From Clostridia bacterium (GTDB lineage Bacteria; Bacillota; Clostridia; Oscillospirales; Acutalibacteraceae), in NCBI GenBank assembly GCA_900752115.1, contig CAADUC010000012.1, forward strand, positions 1 to 37,077: 37,077 nucleotides of DNA, in the 5' to 3' direction. Below, piece by piece: positions 16,911-24,537 of the stretch. The notes under the pieces are model-generated. The model had not been told where the DNA came from. It saw nothing but the letters and a program-made list of their open reading frames with translations, and made no database searches. Position numbers and translations under genes: made by a program. Every line of letters begins with the position of its first letter. The stretch's first letter is position 1.

Positions 16911-18215
16911 TTACTCCCATTCAATGGTCCCACACGGCTTCGGCGTCAGATCATAGAGCACACGGTTTACGCCTGGAACCTCATTAACGATACGGTTTGT
17001 AATCTTCTGCAGGAGAGCAAACTCAAGCGGCTCAACGGTAGCGGTCATGGCATCGACCGTGTTGACGGCACGCAGAATCACCGGCCACTCAAAGGAACGC
17101 GCATTATCACGCACACCGACAGACTTGAAATCGGGAACAATTGTGAAATACTGCCACACCTTACCTGCCAAGCCCGCCTTTGCAAACTCCTCACGCAGGA
17201 TCGCATCGGATTCGCGGACAGCTTCAAGCCGATCGCGCGTAATGGCCCCAAGGCAGCGTACACCAAGACCGGGACCCGGGAAGGGCTGACGATAAACCAT
17301 GGAATCCGGCAGGCCAAGCTCCTTGCCGCAAGCGCGAACCTCGTCCTTAAACAGCATCTTCAGCGGCTCCACGAGCTCAAATTTGAGATCGTCGGGCAGA
17401 CCGCCGACATTATGATGCGCCTTGACTGCCTTAGCCGTCTTGGTCCCGCTTTCGATAATATCCGGATAAATCGTTCCCTGAGCCAGGAAATCGATGCCAT
17501 CCAGCTTGCGGGCTTCCTCTTCAAAAACACGAATAAACTCCGCGCCGATGATTTTACGCTTCTGCTCCGGTTCGCTGACCCCAGCAAGCTTATCAAGGAA
17601 ACGATCGACTGCGTCGACATAAATCAGGTTCGCTCCCAACTCGTGACGGAACACCTGCACCACCTGCTCAGGCTCACCCTTTCGCAGCAGGCCATGGTTC
17701 ACGTGAACGCAGGTCAGCTGATCGCCGATCGCGCGAATCAGAAGAGCGGCCACAACGGAGGAATCCACGCCGCCGGAAAGCGCCAGAAGCACTTTCTTGT
17801 CGCCCACCTGACGGCGGATGAGTTCGATCTGATCGTCGATAAAATTCTTCATGCTCCAGTTGGCTTCCGCGCCGCACTTGCCGAAAACGAAGCCGGAGAG
17901 AAGCGACTTGAGCTCTTCGTCATCCTGAGGCCAGACCGGAGCATCCTGCACGGCAGCCTTCGGGTGGTTGACAATCAGCTTCGGGAAGTCAGAAGCAGAA
18001 ACGTCCGCATTCACGTCGACCTCCACTCCATCCACCACACGATTCTCGCCGCCGCTGAGAACCAAGCCCTTAACATTGGGCAGCTCACGGAGCTTCTCCA
18101 AAGACGTGTCATGCGGATAAATTTCGCTGTACACTCCCAGCGCACGCACTGCCCGCGCCACACGGGCATTCTCGGTGCTTCCCAGATCAAGAATCACAAT
18201 CATATCCTGCTTCAA
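16911..18215 (-). CDS. guaA: GMP synthase with shortened, apparently inactive glutaminase domain
   Basis: The protein (434 residues from the TTG at 18215) turns XMP into GMP. The ATP-pyrophosphatase half is intact: P-loop SGGVDSS (about 147-153), LAQGTIYPDIIES, HHNVGGLP and the dimerisation end VLYDLTPKPCGTIEWE. The N-terminal amidotransferase half has only about 120 residues instead of roughly 190. It lacks the GxCxG nucleophile block, and the HPE motif of the triad appears at best as NHPK (83-86). The only Cys there, Cys114, aligns with the linker. The enzyme therefore probably uses free ammonia, or a separate glutaminase. I chose the TTG because GGAGG lies eight bases before it; an ATG four codons later is the alternative. 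Confidence 0.92.
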   Translation of the reverse strand: MKQDMIVILDLGSTENARVARAVRALGVYSEIYPHDTSLEKLRELPNVKGLVLSGGENRVVDGVEVDVNADVSASDFPKLIVNHPKAAVQDAPVWPQDDEELKSLLSGFVFGKCGAEANWSMKNFIDDQIELIRRQVGDKKVLLALSGGVDSSVVAALLIRAIGDQLTCVHVNHGLLRKGEPEQVVQVFRHELGANLIYVDAVDRFLDKLAGVSEPEQKRKIIGAEFIRVFEEEARKLDGIDFLAQGTIYPDIIESGTKTAKAVKAHHNVGGLPDDLKFELVEPLKMLFKDEVRACGKELGLPDSMVYRQPFPGPGLGVRCLGAITRDRLEAVRESDAILREEFAKAGLAGKVWQYFTIVPDFKSVGVRDNARSFEWPVILRAVNTVDAMTATVEPLEFALLQKITNRIVNEVPGVNRVLYDLTPKPCGTIEWE

Positions 18216-18319
18216 TGATCCATCCTCCATTTCCATTGTACTGTGCCGGTGAAAGAGATTCAGAAAGCCCCGAACTCTCGCGCCGCACATTCCTGTATCA
18301 TTTCGCGGTTTCAATCTTT

Positions 18320-18348
18320 ATCTTATCGCGAATCGTGTCGGATGTCCA
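18320..18348 (-). promoter_or_regulatory. possible guaA promoter
   Basis: On the minus strand, TGGACA (18343-18348) and TAAGAT (18320-18325) are 17 bases apart, about 105 bases before the guaA start. The match is only fair. No purine riboswitch pattern was recognised in the leader. Confidence 0.35.
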
Positions 18349-18429
18349 CAGAATTTTGAAAAGAATCCGATAATTTCCCGGAATCAGAGGGAAATAAAAC
18401 GACTCGCCCCATATTTTCGTACAAAAGCT

Positions 18430-19329
18430 CTACTGATAATCATGGAGCGTTTCCTTATAGGAACTCACAATATCATGCAAAACGTCCATCTGTGAGAAAT
18501 CGCTGAGATAGGCAATATTGATTTCCCGGATCATACTGAGATTTTCAACCGGCAAAACCGCCATCGTTTTCTTTTTCAATTCGCCGAGACAAACGCTTTT
18601 CGGCAGAATGGAAACACCGAAATCACGCCGAATCAAATCCTTGATGGTCGCGATGTTGTCCAACTCCAGAATAACATTGAAATCACTGATGCTTTGGTTA
18701 TTGCTTTGCAGATGAGCGGAAAAAAGATTGCGCGTTCCGGAGCTCGGAAGACGCAGAATCATACGCTCTTTTTTCAGTTCCTCCAGCGTCACCATGGCAC
18801 GTTTGGCAAACGGGTGATTCGGCGATACAGCCAGAACAAGATAATCCGTATCCATCAGCAGGTAGCGGACGCGCGGATCGGCGATCCGTCCCTCCACAAT
18901 CGCCAGATCAATTTCATAGGTTTTTAATTTTGTATAAAGTTTATTTATCGTTCCAGTAATCATTTTAATCATAACGTTATCGTTTTGAGAGGCATAATTG
19001 GCCAGCGCCTCCGCAATCGGATTACTTTCCGCAGTATGTGTAACACCCACCGTGAGATGAGATGTCAGTTTCCGGCTGTCCGTAAGATCCTGCCGCAGAT
19101 TGTTGTAGAGTCCCCTCATTTTCTTCGCACATTTGACAACCTCTTCCCCCTCGCGCGTCACCACAATTTTCCCGCTGTTGCGCTCAAAAATACAGACGTT
19201 CAGTTCCTCCTCAAGCGCCTTGATATGATGGCTCACGGCAGGCTGTGTTATAGACAGTCTGCGGGCGGCGCCCACAAAACTTTTACATTCATAAACCTCA
19301 AGCAGCGTATACAGTTTCGGATCCAGCAT
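18430..19329 (-). CDS. LysR family transcriptional regulator
   Basis: A 299-residue regulator. The N-terminal winged helix (about 1-65) contains KSFVGAARRLSITQPAVSHHIKALE, the LysR recognition region. A linker helix and a two-lobed effector domain (about 90-295) follow, with GTRNLFSAHLQ and RRDFGVSILPKSV as typical ligand-pocket elements. The ligand is unknown. AGGAGG lies before the ATG. It is transcribed away from mgtC, and the two predicted promoters overlap, so it probably controls itself and may control mgtC. guaA follows on the same strand 214 bp downstream but seems to have its own promoter. The protein most resembles the CysB/CbbR-like general class and cannot be placed more finely. 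Confidence 0.92.
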   Translation of the reverse strand: MLDPKLYTLLEVYECKSFVGAARRLSITQPAVSHHIKALEEELNVCIFERNSGKIVVTREGEEVVKCAKKMRGLYNNLRQDLTDSRKLTSHLTVGVTHTAESNPIAEALANYASQNDNVMIKMITGTINKLYTKLKTYEIDLAIVEGRIADPRVRYLLMDTDYLVLAVSPNHPFAKRAMVTLEELKKERMILRLPSSGTRNLFSAHLQSNNQSISDFNVILELDNIATIKDLIRRDFGVSILPKSVCLGELKKKTMAVLPVENLSMIREINIAYLSDFSQMDVLHDIVSSYKETLHDYQ

Positions 19330-19376
19330 CTTGCCCTCCTATTACATTTATTTATAGATTATTCCGTATTCTTCAT

Positions 19377-19405
19377 TTTACATGATAGGGTTTTCCCGCT
19401 ATACT
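19377..19405 (+). promoter_or_regulatory. predicted sigma-A promoter of mgtC
   Basis: TTTACA (19377-19382) and TATACT (19400-19405) are separated by 17 bases. The RNA would start near 19412, with a leader of about 80 bases that carries a short open frame overlapping the mgtC start. Confidence 0.65.
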
Positions 19406-19409
19406 ATCT

Positions 19410-19438
19410 ACTATAACGAAACCGGGAGGTAAAAGCAA
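19410..19438 (-). promoter_or_regulatory. predicted sigma-A promoter of the LysR gene, overlapping the mgtC promoter
   Basis: On the minus strand, TTGCTT (19433-19438) and TATAGT (19410-19415) are separated by 17 bases. Its -10 lies five bases from the mgtC -10, so two polymerases could not occupy the site together. Confidence 0.6.
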
Positions 19439-19456
19439 GGGGAGGCTTTCCCTCCG

Positions 19457-19495
19457 ATGGTGAACAAAATACGGAAAAGGAGACGAACACATTGA
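19457..19495 (+). CDS. possible 12-residue basic leader peptide of mgtC
   Basis: The ATG at 19457 opens MVNKIRKRRRTH, with seven basic residues among its twelve. Its TGA overlaps the mgtC TTG (TTGA at 19492-19495), a tight coupling arrangement. A GGGGAGG lies upstream, but its spacing is long (11 bases) and part of it may pair with CCTCC just downstream. It contains the AAGGAG used by mgtC, so its translation would cover that site. Arg/Lys-rich frames can arise by chance from purine-rich ribosome sites. Confidence 0.35.
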   Translation: MVNKIRKRRRTH

Positions 19496-20220
19496 CCACC
19501 TTCATAGAATACTTTAACAGTCAATTTTCTGCTTTGCAGGAAATTGATTTCTTTGCCCGTATCCTGCTTGCCTGTCTCTGCGGCGCGTGTATTGGTTTCG
19601 AAAGAAGCAAGCGCCTGAAGGAAGCAGGCATCCGCACGCATATTATTGTCTGCTGTGCCGCTTCCCTGCTCATGATCGTATCCAAGTACGGCTTTGCTGA
19701 TTTAACAGACGCAGCCGGTATTGTCTTCAACGGAACAAGAGGCGCCGATCCGGCGCGCATTGCCGCCCAGGTAGTCAGCGGTATCAGCTTTCTCGGAGCC
19801 GGTGTCATTTTCAAAAATGGAAACACCATCAAAGGGCTGACAACCGCCGCGGGTATCTGGGCCACGGCTGGCATCGGACTGGCAATCGGTTCAGGAATGT
19901 TTGTGGTCGGGATCTTCAGCACGGTTGTCATTGCAGTCCTGCAAATCATTATGCATCGCTTTACGGTCGGAGGAGACTCCACCGCATTAAGCCACTGGCG
20001 CTTCACAGTGGTCGATCGTACGGGCTTTACCGGACAGCTGAACGATTTCCTCGTCAAGCACAAGCTTCAAATTGTGGAGAGCACCATTACGCAGGGAGAA
20101 AACGGCTCATCCGTCTACGATATTATTCTCCGCTGCCCGCATGACGCAAACCTCGAGGAGCTTTCCGACTTTATGAAATCCAAGAAAATCCAGAGCATTA
20201 CGTGTACTCCAGTGTTGTAA
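19492..20220 (+). CDS. mgtC: MgtC/SapB family membrane protein
   Basis: A 242-residue protein with about five membrane segments in residues 20-160 and a soluble C-terminal domain (about 165-242) that looks ACT-like. The family signature is clear: CGACIGFERSKRLKEAGIRTH, then QVVSGISFLGAGVIFKNGNTIKGLTTAAGIWATAGIG. In pathogens MgtC affects adaptation to low magnesium and phosphate balance through the F-ATPase; in gut Firmicutes the role is not established. The start is TTG, chosen because AAGGAG lies nine bases upstream and no in-frame ATG precedes the conserved region. It has its own promoter and terminator, opposed to the LysR gene, and lies near the Pho/Pst locus. Confidence 0.93.
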   Translation: MTTFIEYFNSQFSALQEIDFFARILLACLCGACIGFERSKRLKEAGIRTHIIVCCAASLLMIVSKYGFADLTDAAGIVFNGTRGADPARIAAQVVSGISFLGAGVIFKNGNTIKGLTTAAGIWATAGIGLAIGSGMFVVGIFSTVVIAVLQIIMHRFTVGGDSTALSHWRFTVVDRTGFTGQLNDFLVKHKLQIVESTITQGENGSSVYDIILRCPHDANLEELSDFMKSKKIQSITCTPVL

Positions 20221-20238
20221 AAACCACCTGACACATAA

Positions 20239-20282
20239 AAAAGCCGCCGCACGTCCCGTTTTGCGGGCATGCGGCGGCTTTT
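20239..20282 (+). terminator. rho-independent terminator after mgtC
   Basis: The strong stem GCCGCCGCA / TGCGGCGGC extends inward through TCCCG/CGGG and is flanked by A-run and T-run ends. It lies 18 bases after the mgtC stop and may also stop the opposing csoR transcript. Confidence 0.92.
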
Positions 20283-20364
20283 GCACAGTGAAAAGTAATT
20301 TCGGGAAACTGCGGAACGGTATCCGTCAAAAAGCGCTGCAAATAAAGCAAAGCGAGAAACCGCT

Positions 20365-20640
20365 TCACTTCATATTAGCAAAACGCTCCACAGCCTTGGT
20401 AAAGCTCTCTATGGTTTTGTCTGCGTCTCCGTGCTCGATGCCATCACGGACACAATGCTTGATGTGCCCCTCCAAAACCACCTGACCCACACGATGCAGA
20501 GCGGACTTCGCCGCGTTGATCTGAGCCAGAATATCCTCACAGGGAATATCTTCGTCCACCATGCGATCAATCGCCTGTACCTGTCCGATAATTTTCCGCA
20601 GACGGCGATGCAGATTGTCCGCGTCCATACACTGTTTCAT
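20365..20640 (-). CDS. CsoR/RcnR family metal-sensing repressor
   Basis: A 91-residue all-helical repressor of the CsoR family. It has LHRRLRKIIGQVQAIDRMV at the N-terminus, Cys in EDIPCEDIL, and GHIKHCV, giving the Cys-His-x3-Cys pattern that binds copper(I) in CsoR. FrmR and RcnR have a different third ligand, and CstR lacks the His, so copper sensing is the best guess. No copper exporter or chaperone is adjacent; the gene is alone behind its own strong promoter. GGAGG lies before the ATG. It is the last minus-strand gene after phoR, which ends about 170 bp upstream. Confidence 0.88.
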   Translation of the reverse strand: MKQCMDADNLHRRLRKIIGQVQAIDRMVDEDIPCEDILAQINAAKSALHRVGQVVLEGHIKHCVRDGIEHGDADKTIESFTKAVERFANMK

Positions 20641-20764
20641 TTCGTGTTCCTCCGTTTCCAGATCGTTCGCACGCTCTCAAGGCAAAAAGACCTTTCAGCT
20701 TTCAGGATCGGCAGCCAAGCTGTGATGGAAATTCTCTCCCGCCTTTGTCTCTCCTCTGGTATGT

Positions 20765-20794
20765 ATTATAGTGCGAAAAAATAAACAGTGTCAA
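20765..20794 (-). promoter_or_regulatory. predicted strong sigma-A promoter of the csoR-type gene
   Basis: On the minus strand, perfect TTGACA (20789-20794) and perfect TATAAT (20765-20770) elements are separated by 18 bases. The RNA would start near 20758 and have a leader of about 118 bases. No CsoR-like GC-rich operator was seen, and the leader matches no riboswitch that I recognise. Confidence 0.85.
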
Positions 20795-20808
20795 GGCGCA
20801 GAAACAGC

Positions 20809-22179
20809 TTACCCGGCCTTGGGGAGGCAAACGGTAAACGTAGAGCCCTTGCCGAGCTCGCTCTGCAGAGCCATCCTGCCTCCGTAAAGGACAACGATAT
20901 GCTTGACAATCGCAAGTCCCAAACCGGTTCCTCCGTTTTTACGGGCACGTCCTTTGTCTACCCGATAAAAACGTTCGAAAACACGGCTGCAGCTTTCCTC
21001 GGGAATTCCGATGCCGGTATCAGCCACCGTGATGCGGACCATTTCGTTCTCCTTCTCAAGGGAAGCCGTGACAGTACCGCCCGGCTCATTGTATTTGATG
21101 CCGTTTTCCATCAGATTCAAAAGCAATTCTTTCAGTCGATCATAAGGAATGGCCGCACTGACATGCTCCCCGGAAACACTCAGAGCAACGCCGGCTTTTT
21201 CCGCAACAGGGGCCAGAAAAGCAGCCACCTCATTCGCCGCATCCAGAGCATCGGAAGTCTCTTCTCCCTGCGCAATGGCTACCGATTCCAGCTCAGACAG
21301 CTTCAGAATATCATTGATGAGATCAATCAGGCGATCCACCTCAACACTGATCATGGTGAGAAAACGCTTTTGATCTTCCTGAGAAACCACCATGCCGGAT
21401 GCAAGCATATCGGTAAACCCCTTAATGCTTGTCAGAGGCGTTTTCAGCTCATGAGAAACGTTCGCGGTAAACTCCGATCGAATTCCTTCCGCGTGCTTAA
21501 GCTCCGTTACATCTGAAATCAGAATTGACATACCAACCTGCTGTCCCTGATACTTCTGCCTTGTCACGGGAGAGAGAAAAAATCGAAGGCTTCTTCCCTT
21601 GCGGCGCGGATGCTCCATATCGAGCACTACTGCTTCCTTCTTTGTCTGCAGTTCGTTGATGGCCTCGTTGAGGCGGCGGCTTCGAATATAAGCGGTAATC
21701 TCCACATTTTCCGCGTCTTCCGGCATATGAAACAGCTTTCGGGCCGCTCGGTTGCTGGCCAGAAGTTCCGTTTTTTCGTCCAACAGAACAACGCCCTCGT
21801 CCATACAGTCGAGAATCAGGTTCACCTTATCGCGCTCTGCCGTCAAACCGTGCATACGGCCTTCCAGTCTCTCAATAGCGCGAAACAGGGAGATATACTC
21901 CTCCTGCGTCTCGCTCCAGTTTACCGCATAGACGTCTCCCGCCGCAATTTTCTGCAGCGCTTCTTCCGCCGTTTGAATGGGAAGAAGAAGGCGTGCCGAG
22001 AGGCGCGCGGTAATTTCGCGGACAATCAAAGCCGCAATGGTGCCGCAGAAAACCAGCAGGACCACAAGAAGAAGAAGCTGACGGGAATTCACCTCAAACA
22101 GCACAGCCGTCAACACTGTCATAAGAAGCAAGGAAAGCCCTGCCGCAAGATACAGGGCGGAAAAGATCTGTTTTTTCAA
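20809..22179 (-). CDS. phoR: sensor histidine kinase PhoR
   Basis: A 456-residue membrane sensor kinase. Two membrane helices (about 5-25 and 35-55) are separated by only a few residues, so there is almost no outside domain; phosphate would be sensed through PstSCAB and PhoU. A HAMP-like stretch, then a PAS domain (about 115-225) leads to the dimer/phosphoacceptor helix with the His in NVSHELKTPLTSIKGF. The ATPase domain carries NLMENGIKYNEPGG, VADTGIGIPEE and GTGLGLAIVKHI. It should phosphorylate PhoB when phosphate is scarce. The start is TTG at 22179, with GGAGG nine bases upstream. It follows phoB but lies behind a predicted terminator. Confidence 0.93.
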   Translation of the reverse strand: MKKQIFSALYLAAGLSLLLMTVLTAVLFEVNSRQLLLLVVLLVFCGTIAALIVREITARLSARLLLPIQTAEEALQKIAAGDVYAVNWSETQEEYISLFRAIERLEGRMHGLTAERDKVNLILDCMDEGVVLLDEKTELLASNRAARKLFHMPEDAENVEITAYIRSRRLNEAINELQTKKEAVVLDMEHPRRKGRSLRFFLSPVTRQKYQGQQVGMSILISDVTELKHAEGIRSEFTANVSHELKTPLTSIKGFTDMLASGMVVSQEDQKRFLTMISVEVDRLIDLINDILKLSELESVAIAQGEETSDALDAANEVAAFLAPVAEKAGVALSVSGEHVSAAIPYDRLKELLLNLMENGIKYNEPGGTVTASLEKENEMVRITVADTGIGIPEESCSRVFERFYRVDKGRARKNGGTGLGLAIVKHIVVLYGGRMALQSELGKGSTFTVCLPKAG

Positions 22180-22199
22180 CCCGCAAAACCTCCAGACTG

Positions 22200-22238
22200 A
22201 AAAAAGGCCCGCCGCCGATTTTACTCGGCCGCGGCCTT
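22200..22238 (-). terminator. predicted terminator between phoB and phoR
   Basis: On the minus strand the stem AAGGCCGCGGCCGA / TCGGCGGCGGGCCTT, with small internal loops, is followed by six T. It begins two bases after the phoB stop and ends about 20 bases before the phoR start, so phoR would be transcribed only by read-through. Confidence 0.7.
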
Positions 22239-22240
22239 CC

Positions 22241-22909
22241 TCAATTCATTTTGTACCCGACACCCCGAACCGTGGAGATGATCTCATCTCCCAGCTTCTG
22301 ACGAAGCGTTTTGACATGCATGTCGACGGTGCGCGTTTCTCCGGTATAGTCGTATCCCCACACCGTTTGAAGAATATCGTCACGTGAAAAGGCTACGCCC
22401 CGGTGTGCGGCCAACAGGCGTAAGAGTTCAAACTCCTTGTAAGTGAGATCGATCTTCTCCCCATCCTGTGTCACCTCGCGCGCAGCCGGATCGATGCGCA
22501 GAGCGCCGCAGACAATCACCTGTTTATCTTCCCGGTGTGTGCGCCGCAGAACCGCTTTGACCCGGGCCTGCAGTTCCATGATGCCGAACGGTTTGACAAC
22601 GTAATCGTCGGCGCCGCTTTCCAGTCCGGTCACCCGATCGATCTCCGAGCTGCGCGCCGTCAGCATAATCACGGGAAGCTCCTCCGTTGCTTTGCCGGTC
22701 CGCAGCCGGTTCAAAATCTCCAGCCCGTCCATTCCGGGCAGCATAATATCCAGAATGCAGAGCGCGGGACATACGCTCCAGTCCTCCGCTTCAAACAGCG
22801 CCTCGCCGGACTCGTAAGCGTGCACCTCGTAGCCGACCGACTGAAAATAGTAGCGGAGCATTTCGCGGATGCTCTCATCGTCCTCCACAATGACAATAAA
22901 CTTTGGCAT
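22241..22909 (-). CDS. phoB: phosphate response regulator PhoB/PhoP
   Basis: A 222-residue OmpR-type response regulator. The receiver domain opens FIVIVEDDESIREML with the acidic pocket, has the phosphoryl-accepting Asp in LDIMLPGMDGL, the Thr of MLTARS and the Lys of DDYVVKPFG. The winged-helix domain shows LTYKEFELLRLLA and DMHVKTLRQKLGD. It is the DNA-binding output of the phosphate system and should bind the PHO-box-like repeats in front of pstS. The ATG at 22909 has GGAGG ten bases upstream; a longer reading from 23029 is not supported. It follows phoU by 183 bp and may have its own promoter there. Confidence 0.95.
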   Translation of the reverse strand: MPKFIVIVEDDESIREMLRYYFQSVGYEVHAYESGEALFEAEDWSVCPALCILDIMLPGMDGLEILNRLRTGKATEELPVIMLTARSSEIDRVTGLESGADDYVVKPFGIMELQARVKAVLRRTHREDKQVIVCGALRIDPAAREVTQDGEKIDLTYKEFELLRLLAAHRGVAFSRDDILQTVWGYDYTGETRTVDMHVKTLRQKLGDEIISTVRGVGYKMN

Positions 22910-23000
22910 GTATGGCTGTCCTCCCTCCAGGTTCTCATGCGGGGAACGGCGGCCTCGCCGGTTCCGTTTGTTGTTCGCCCTTTGTCGAGGGTCACTTTTA

Positions 23001-23029
23001 ATCATATAACACCTTCGCTGTCTCCACAA
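23001..23029 (-). promoter_or_regulatory. possible internal promoter of phoB
   Basis: On the minus strand, TTGTGG (23024-23029) and TATGAT (23001-23006) are 17 bases apart, in the phoU-phoB gap. The -35 is poor. No terminator follows phoU, so this would add to read-through from the pst genes. Confidence 0.4.
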
Positions 23030-23092
23030 GAGGAAGATTGACCAATTTATTATTTTTTTTCGTTTTGGAGATGGACAAGCCTGCCGTTACAT

Positions 23093-23743
23093 TCAATTTG
23101 TGGGTTGAATCTCTCCTGTTACACAATAGGTCGCCCACTGCGCAATGTTCACGGCATGATCGGCAATCCGCTCCAGATATTTTGCAATGATAATCAGGTC
23201 AATTGCCTGATCCGCCTCGCTGCGGTTTTCCACCATCCGCTCAACCAGCTCTTTTTTTACCGTGAGGAACAGATCGTCCACATCATCGTCAAGCTCCACC
23301 ACGCGCCCCGCAGCGTCAGCGTCGCGCGTTACATAAGCGGCGATAGCCTGCTTCACCATAGCGGCAGCCTTCTGCGCCATCGAACGGATTTTTTCAAGAC
23401 GAAGAAGCGCGCCGCGGCCGGCAAACAAACGGGACATTTCCGCAATATTGGCACACTGATCGCCGATTCGCTGCAGATCCGTCACCATCTTGAGTGCAGC
23501 GGAAATCGTGCGCAAATCGTGCGCAACCGGCTGCTGGCGAAGCAGAAGCTTCAAACAGCGGTTTTCGATATCACGCTCCATCCGATCCATATTTTTGGTG
23601 ATGGCAAGCGCCTGATCCGCCGCTTCTCTGTTGGGATCCGTCAGAGAAGCCGTCACGACGTCAATTGCATTCTCCGCGGCTCCGGCCATCTCTGTGAGAA
23701 GAGCGCCGAGCTCCTCCAGCTCATGGTTAAACTCATTTCTCAT
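23093..23743 (-). CDS. phoU: phosphate signalling protein PhoU
   Basis: A 216-residue all-helical protein with two PhoU repeats of about 100 residues each. Each has the acidic metal-binding type motif: LTDPNREAADQ/MERDIENRCLKLL in the first, VVELDDDVDDL and AKYLERIADHAVNIAQWA in the second. In the family PhoU links the PstSCAB transporter to PhoR, holding the kinase off when phosphate is plentiful and limiting uptake. The ATG at 23743 has GGGAGG nine bases upstream; a GTG earlier sits inside the ribosome site. It begins 21 bp after the pstB stop and clearly belongs to the pst transcript. Confidence 0.95.
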   Translation of the reverse strand: MRNEFNHELEELGALLTEMAGAAENAIDVVTASLTDPNREAADQALAITKNMDRMERDIENRCLKLLLRQQPVAHDLRTISAALKMVTDLQRIGDQCANIAEMSRLFAGRGALLRLEKIRSMAQKAAAMVKQAIAAYVTRDADAAGRVVELDDDVDDLFLTVKKELVERMVENRSEADQAIDLIIIAKYLERIADHAVNIAQWATYCVTGEIQPTN

Positions 23744-23764
23744 TGCTTCGTGCTCCTCCCTCAC

Positions 23765-24523
23765 TTAGCCGAACCGGCCTGTGATGTATTCCTCTGTTCT
23801 CTTGTCCTTCGGCATGGAGAACAGCTGCGTCGTGTCGCCGAATTCCACAAGCTGGCCCATAAGGAAAAAGGCGCACTTGTCCGAAATACGCACGGCCTGC
23901 TGCATGTTGTGCGTCACGATGACAATGGTATATTGCTTCTTCAGCTCCGCAATCAAATCCTCAATCTTTGACGTGGAGATCGGATCCAATGCGCTGGTAG
24001 CCTCGTCCATAAGCAGAACGTCTGGCTCGACAGCGAGGGCCCGCGCGATACAGATGCGCTGCTGCTGGCCTCCGGAAAGCGAAAGAGCAGGCTTTTTCAG
24101 ACGATCGCTGACCTCATCCCAGATAGCCGCGCCGCGCAGGGAGCGCTCAACAATTTCGTCGAGTGTTTTCTTGTTCCGGATCCCGTGCGTGCGGGGACCG
24201 TAAGCAATGTTGTCGTAAATGCTCATGGGAAACGGGTTCGGCTTCTGGAACACCATCCCTACATGACGGCGCAGCCATGTCACATCCAACTTGGGCTGAT
24301 AAATATTCTGTCCGCGGTATTCGACGGTTCCTTCGATTCTGACGTTCGGAACAAGGTCGTTCATCCGGTTCAGCGTCTTAAGGAACGTGGACTTTCCGCA
24401 GCCGGACGGACCGATAAGCGCTGTTACCTGACGCTCAGGGATTTCCATATTGATCTTCTTGAGAGCCTGATTCTCCCCGTAGAAGAGATCCAAATCGCGG
24501 GCAGTCATAATGGCTTCTTGCAT
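23765..24523 (-). CDS. pstB: phosphate ABC transporter ATP-binding protein
   Basis: A 252-residue ABC ATPase that powers phosphate import with PstC and PstA. It shows Walker [10 protein letters not shown] (about residues 38-46), the PstB-specific [13 protein letters not shown], the Q-loop [16 protein letters not shown], the signature [15 protein letters not shown], Walker [13 protein letters not shown] and the switch [13 protein letters not shown]. Length is normal for PstB. GGAAGG lies just before the ATG, and the gene follows pstA by 14 bp. Confidence 0.97.
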   Translation of the reverse strand: MQEAIMTARDLDLFYGENQALKKINMEIPERQVTALIGPSGCGKSTFLKTLNRMNDLVPNVRIEGTVEYRGQNIYQPKLDVTWLRRHVGMVFQKPNPFPMSIYDNIAYGPRTHGIRNKKTLDEIVERSLRGAAIWDEVSDRLKKPALSLSGGQQQRICIARALAVEPDVLLMDEATSALDPISTSKIEDLIAELKKQYTIVIVTHNMQQAVRISDKCAFFLMGQLVEFGDTTQLFSMPKDKRTEEYITGRFG

Positions 24524-24537
24524 TGTTTCACCTTCCG

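Noticed and set aside
16790..16987. 65-codon plus-strand frame at the guaA 3' end
   Set aside because: It runs into the guaA coding strand's complement, has no ribosome site and no recognisable features.
20641..20758. csoR leader as a known metal riboswitch
   Set aside because: I could not match the conserved cores of the yybP-ykoY, NiCo or M-box classes by eye, so no riboswitch is claimed.
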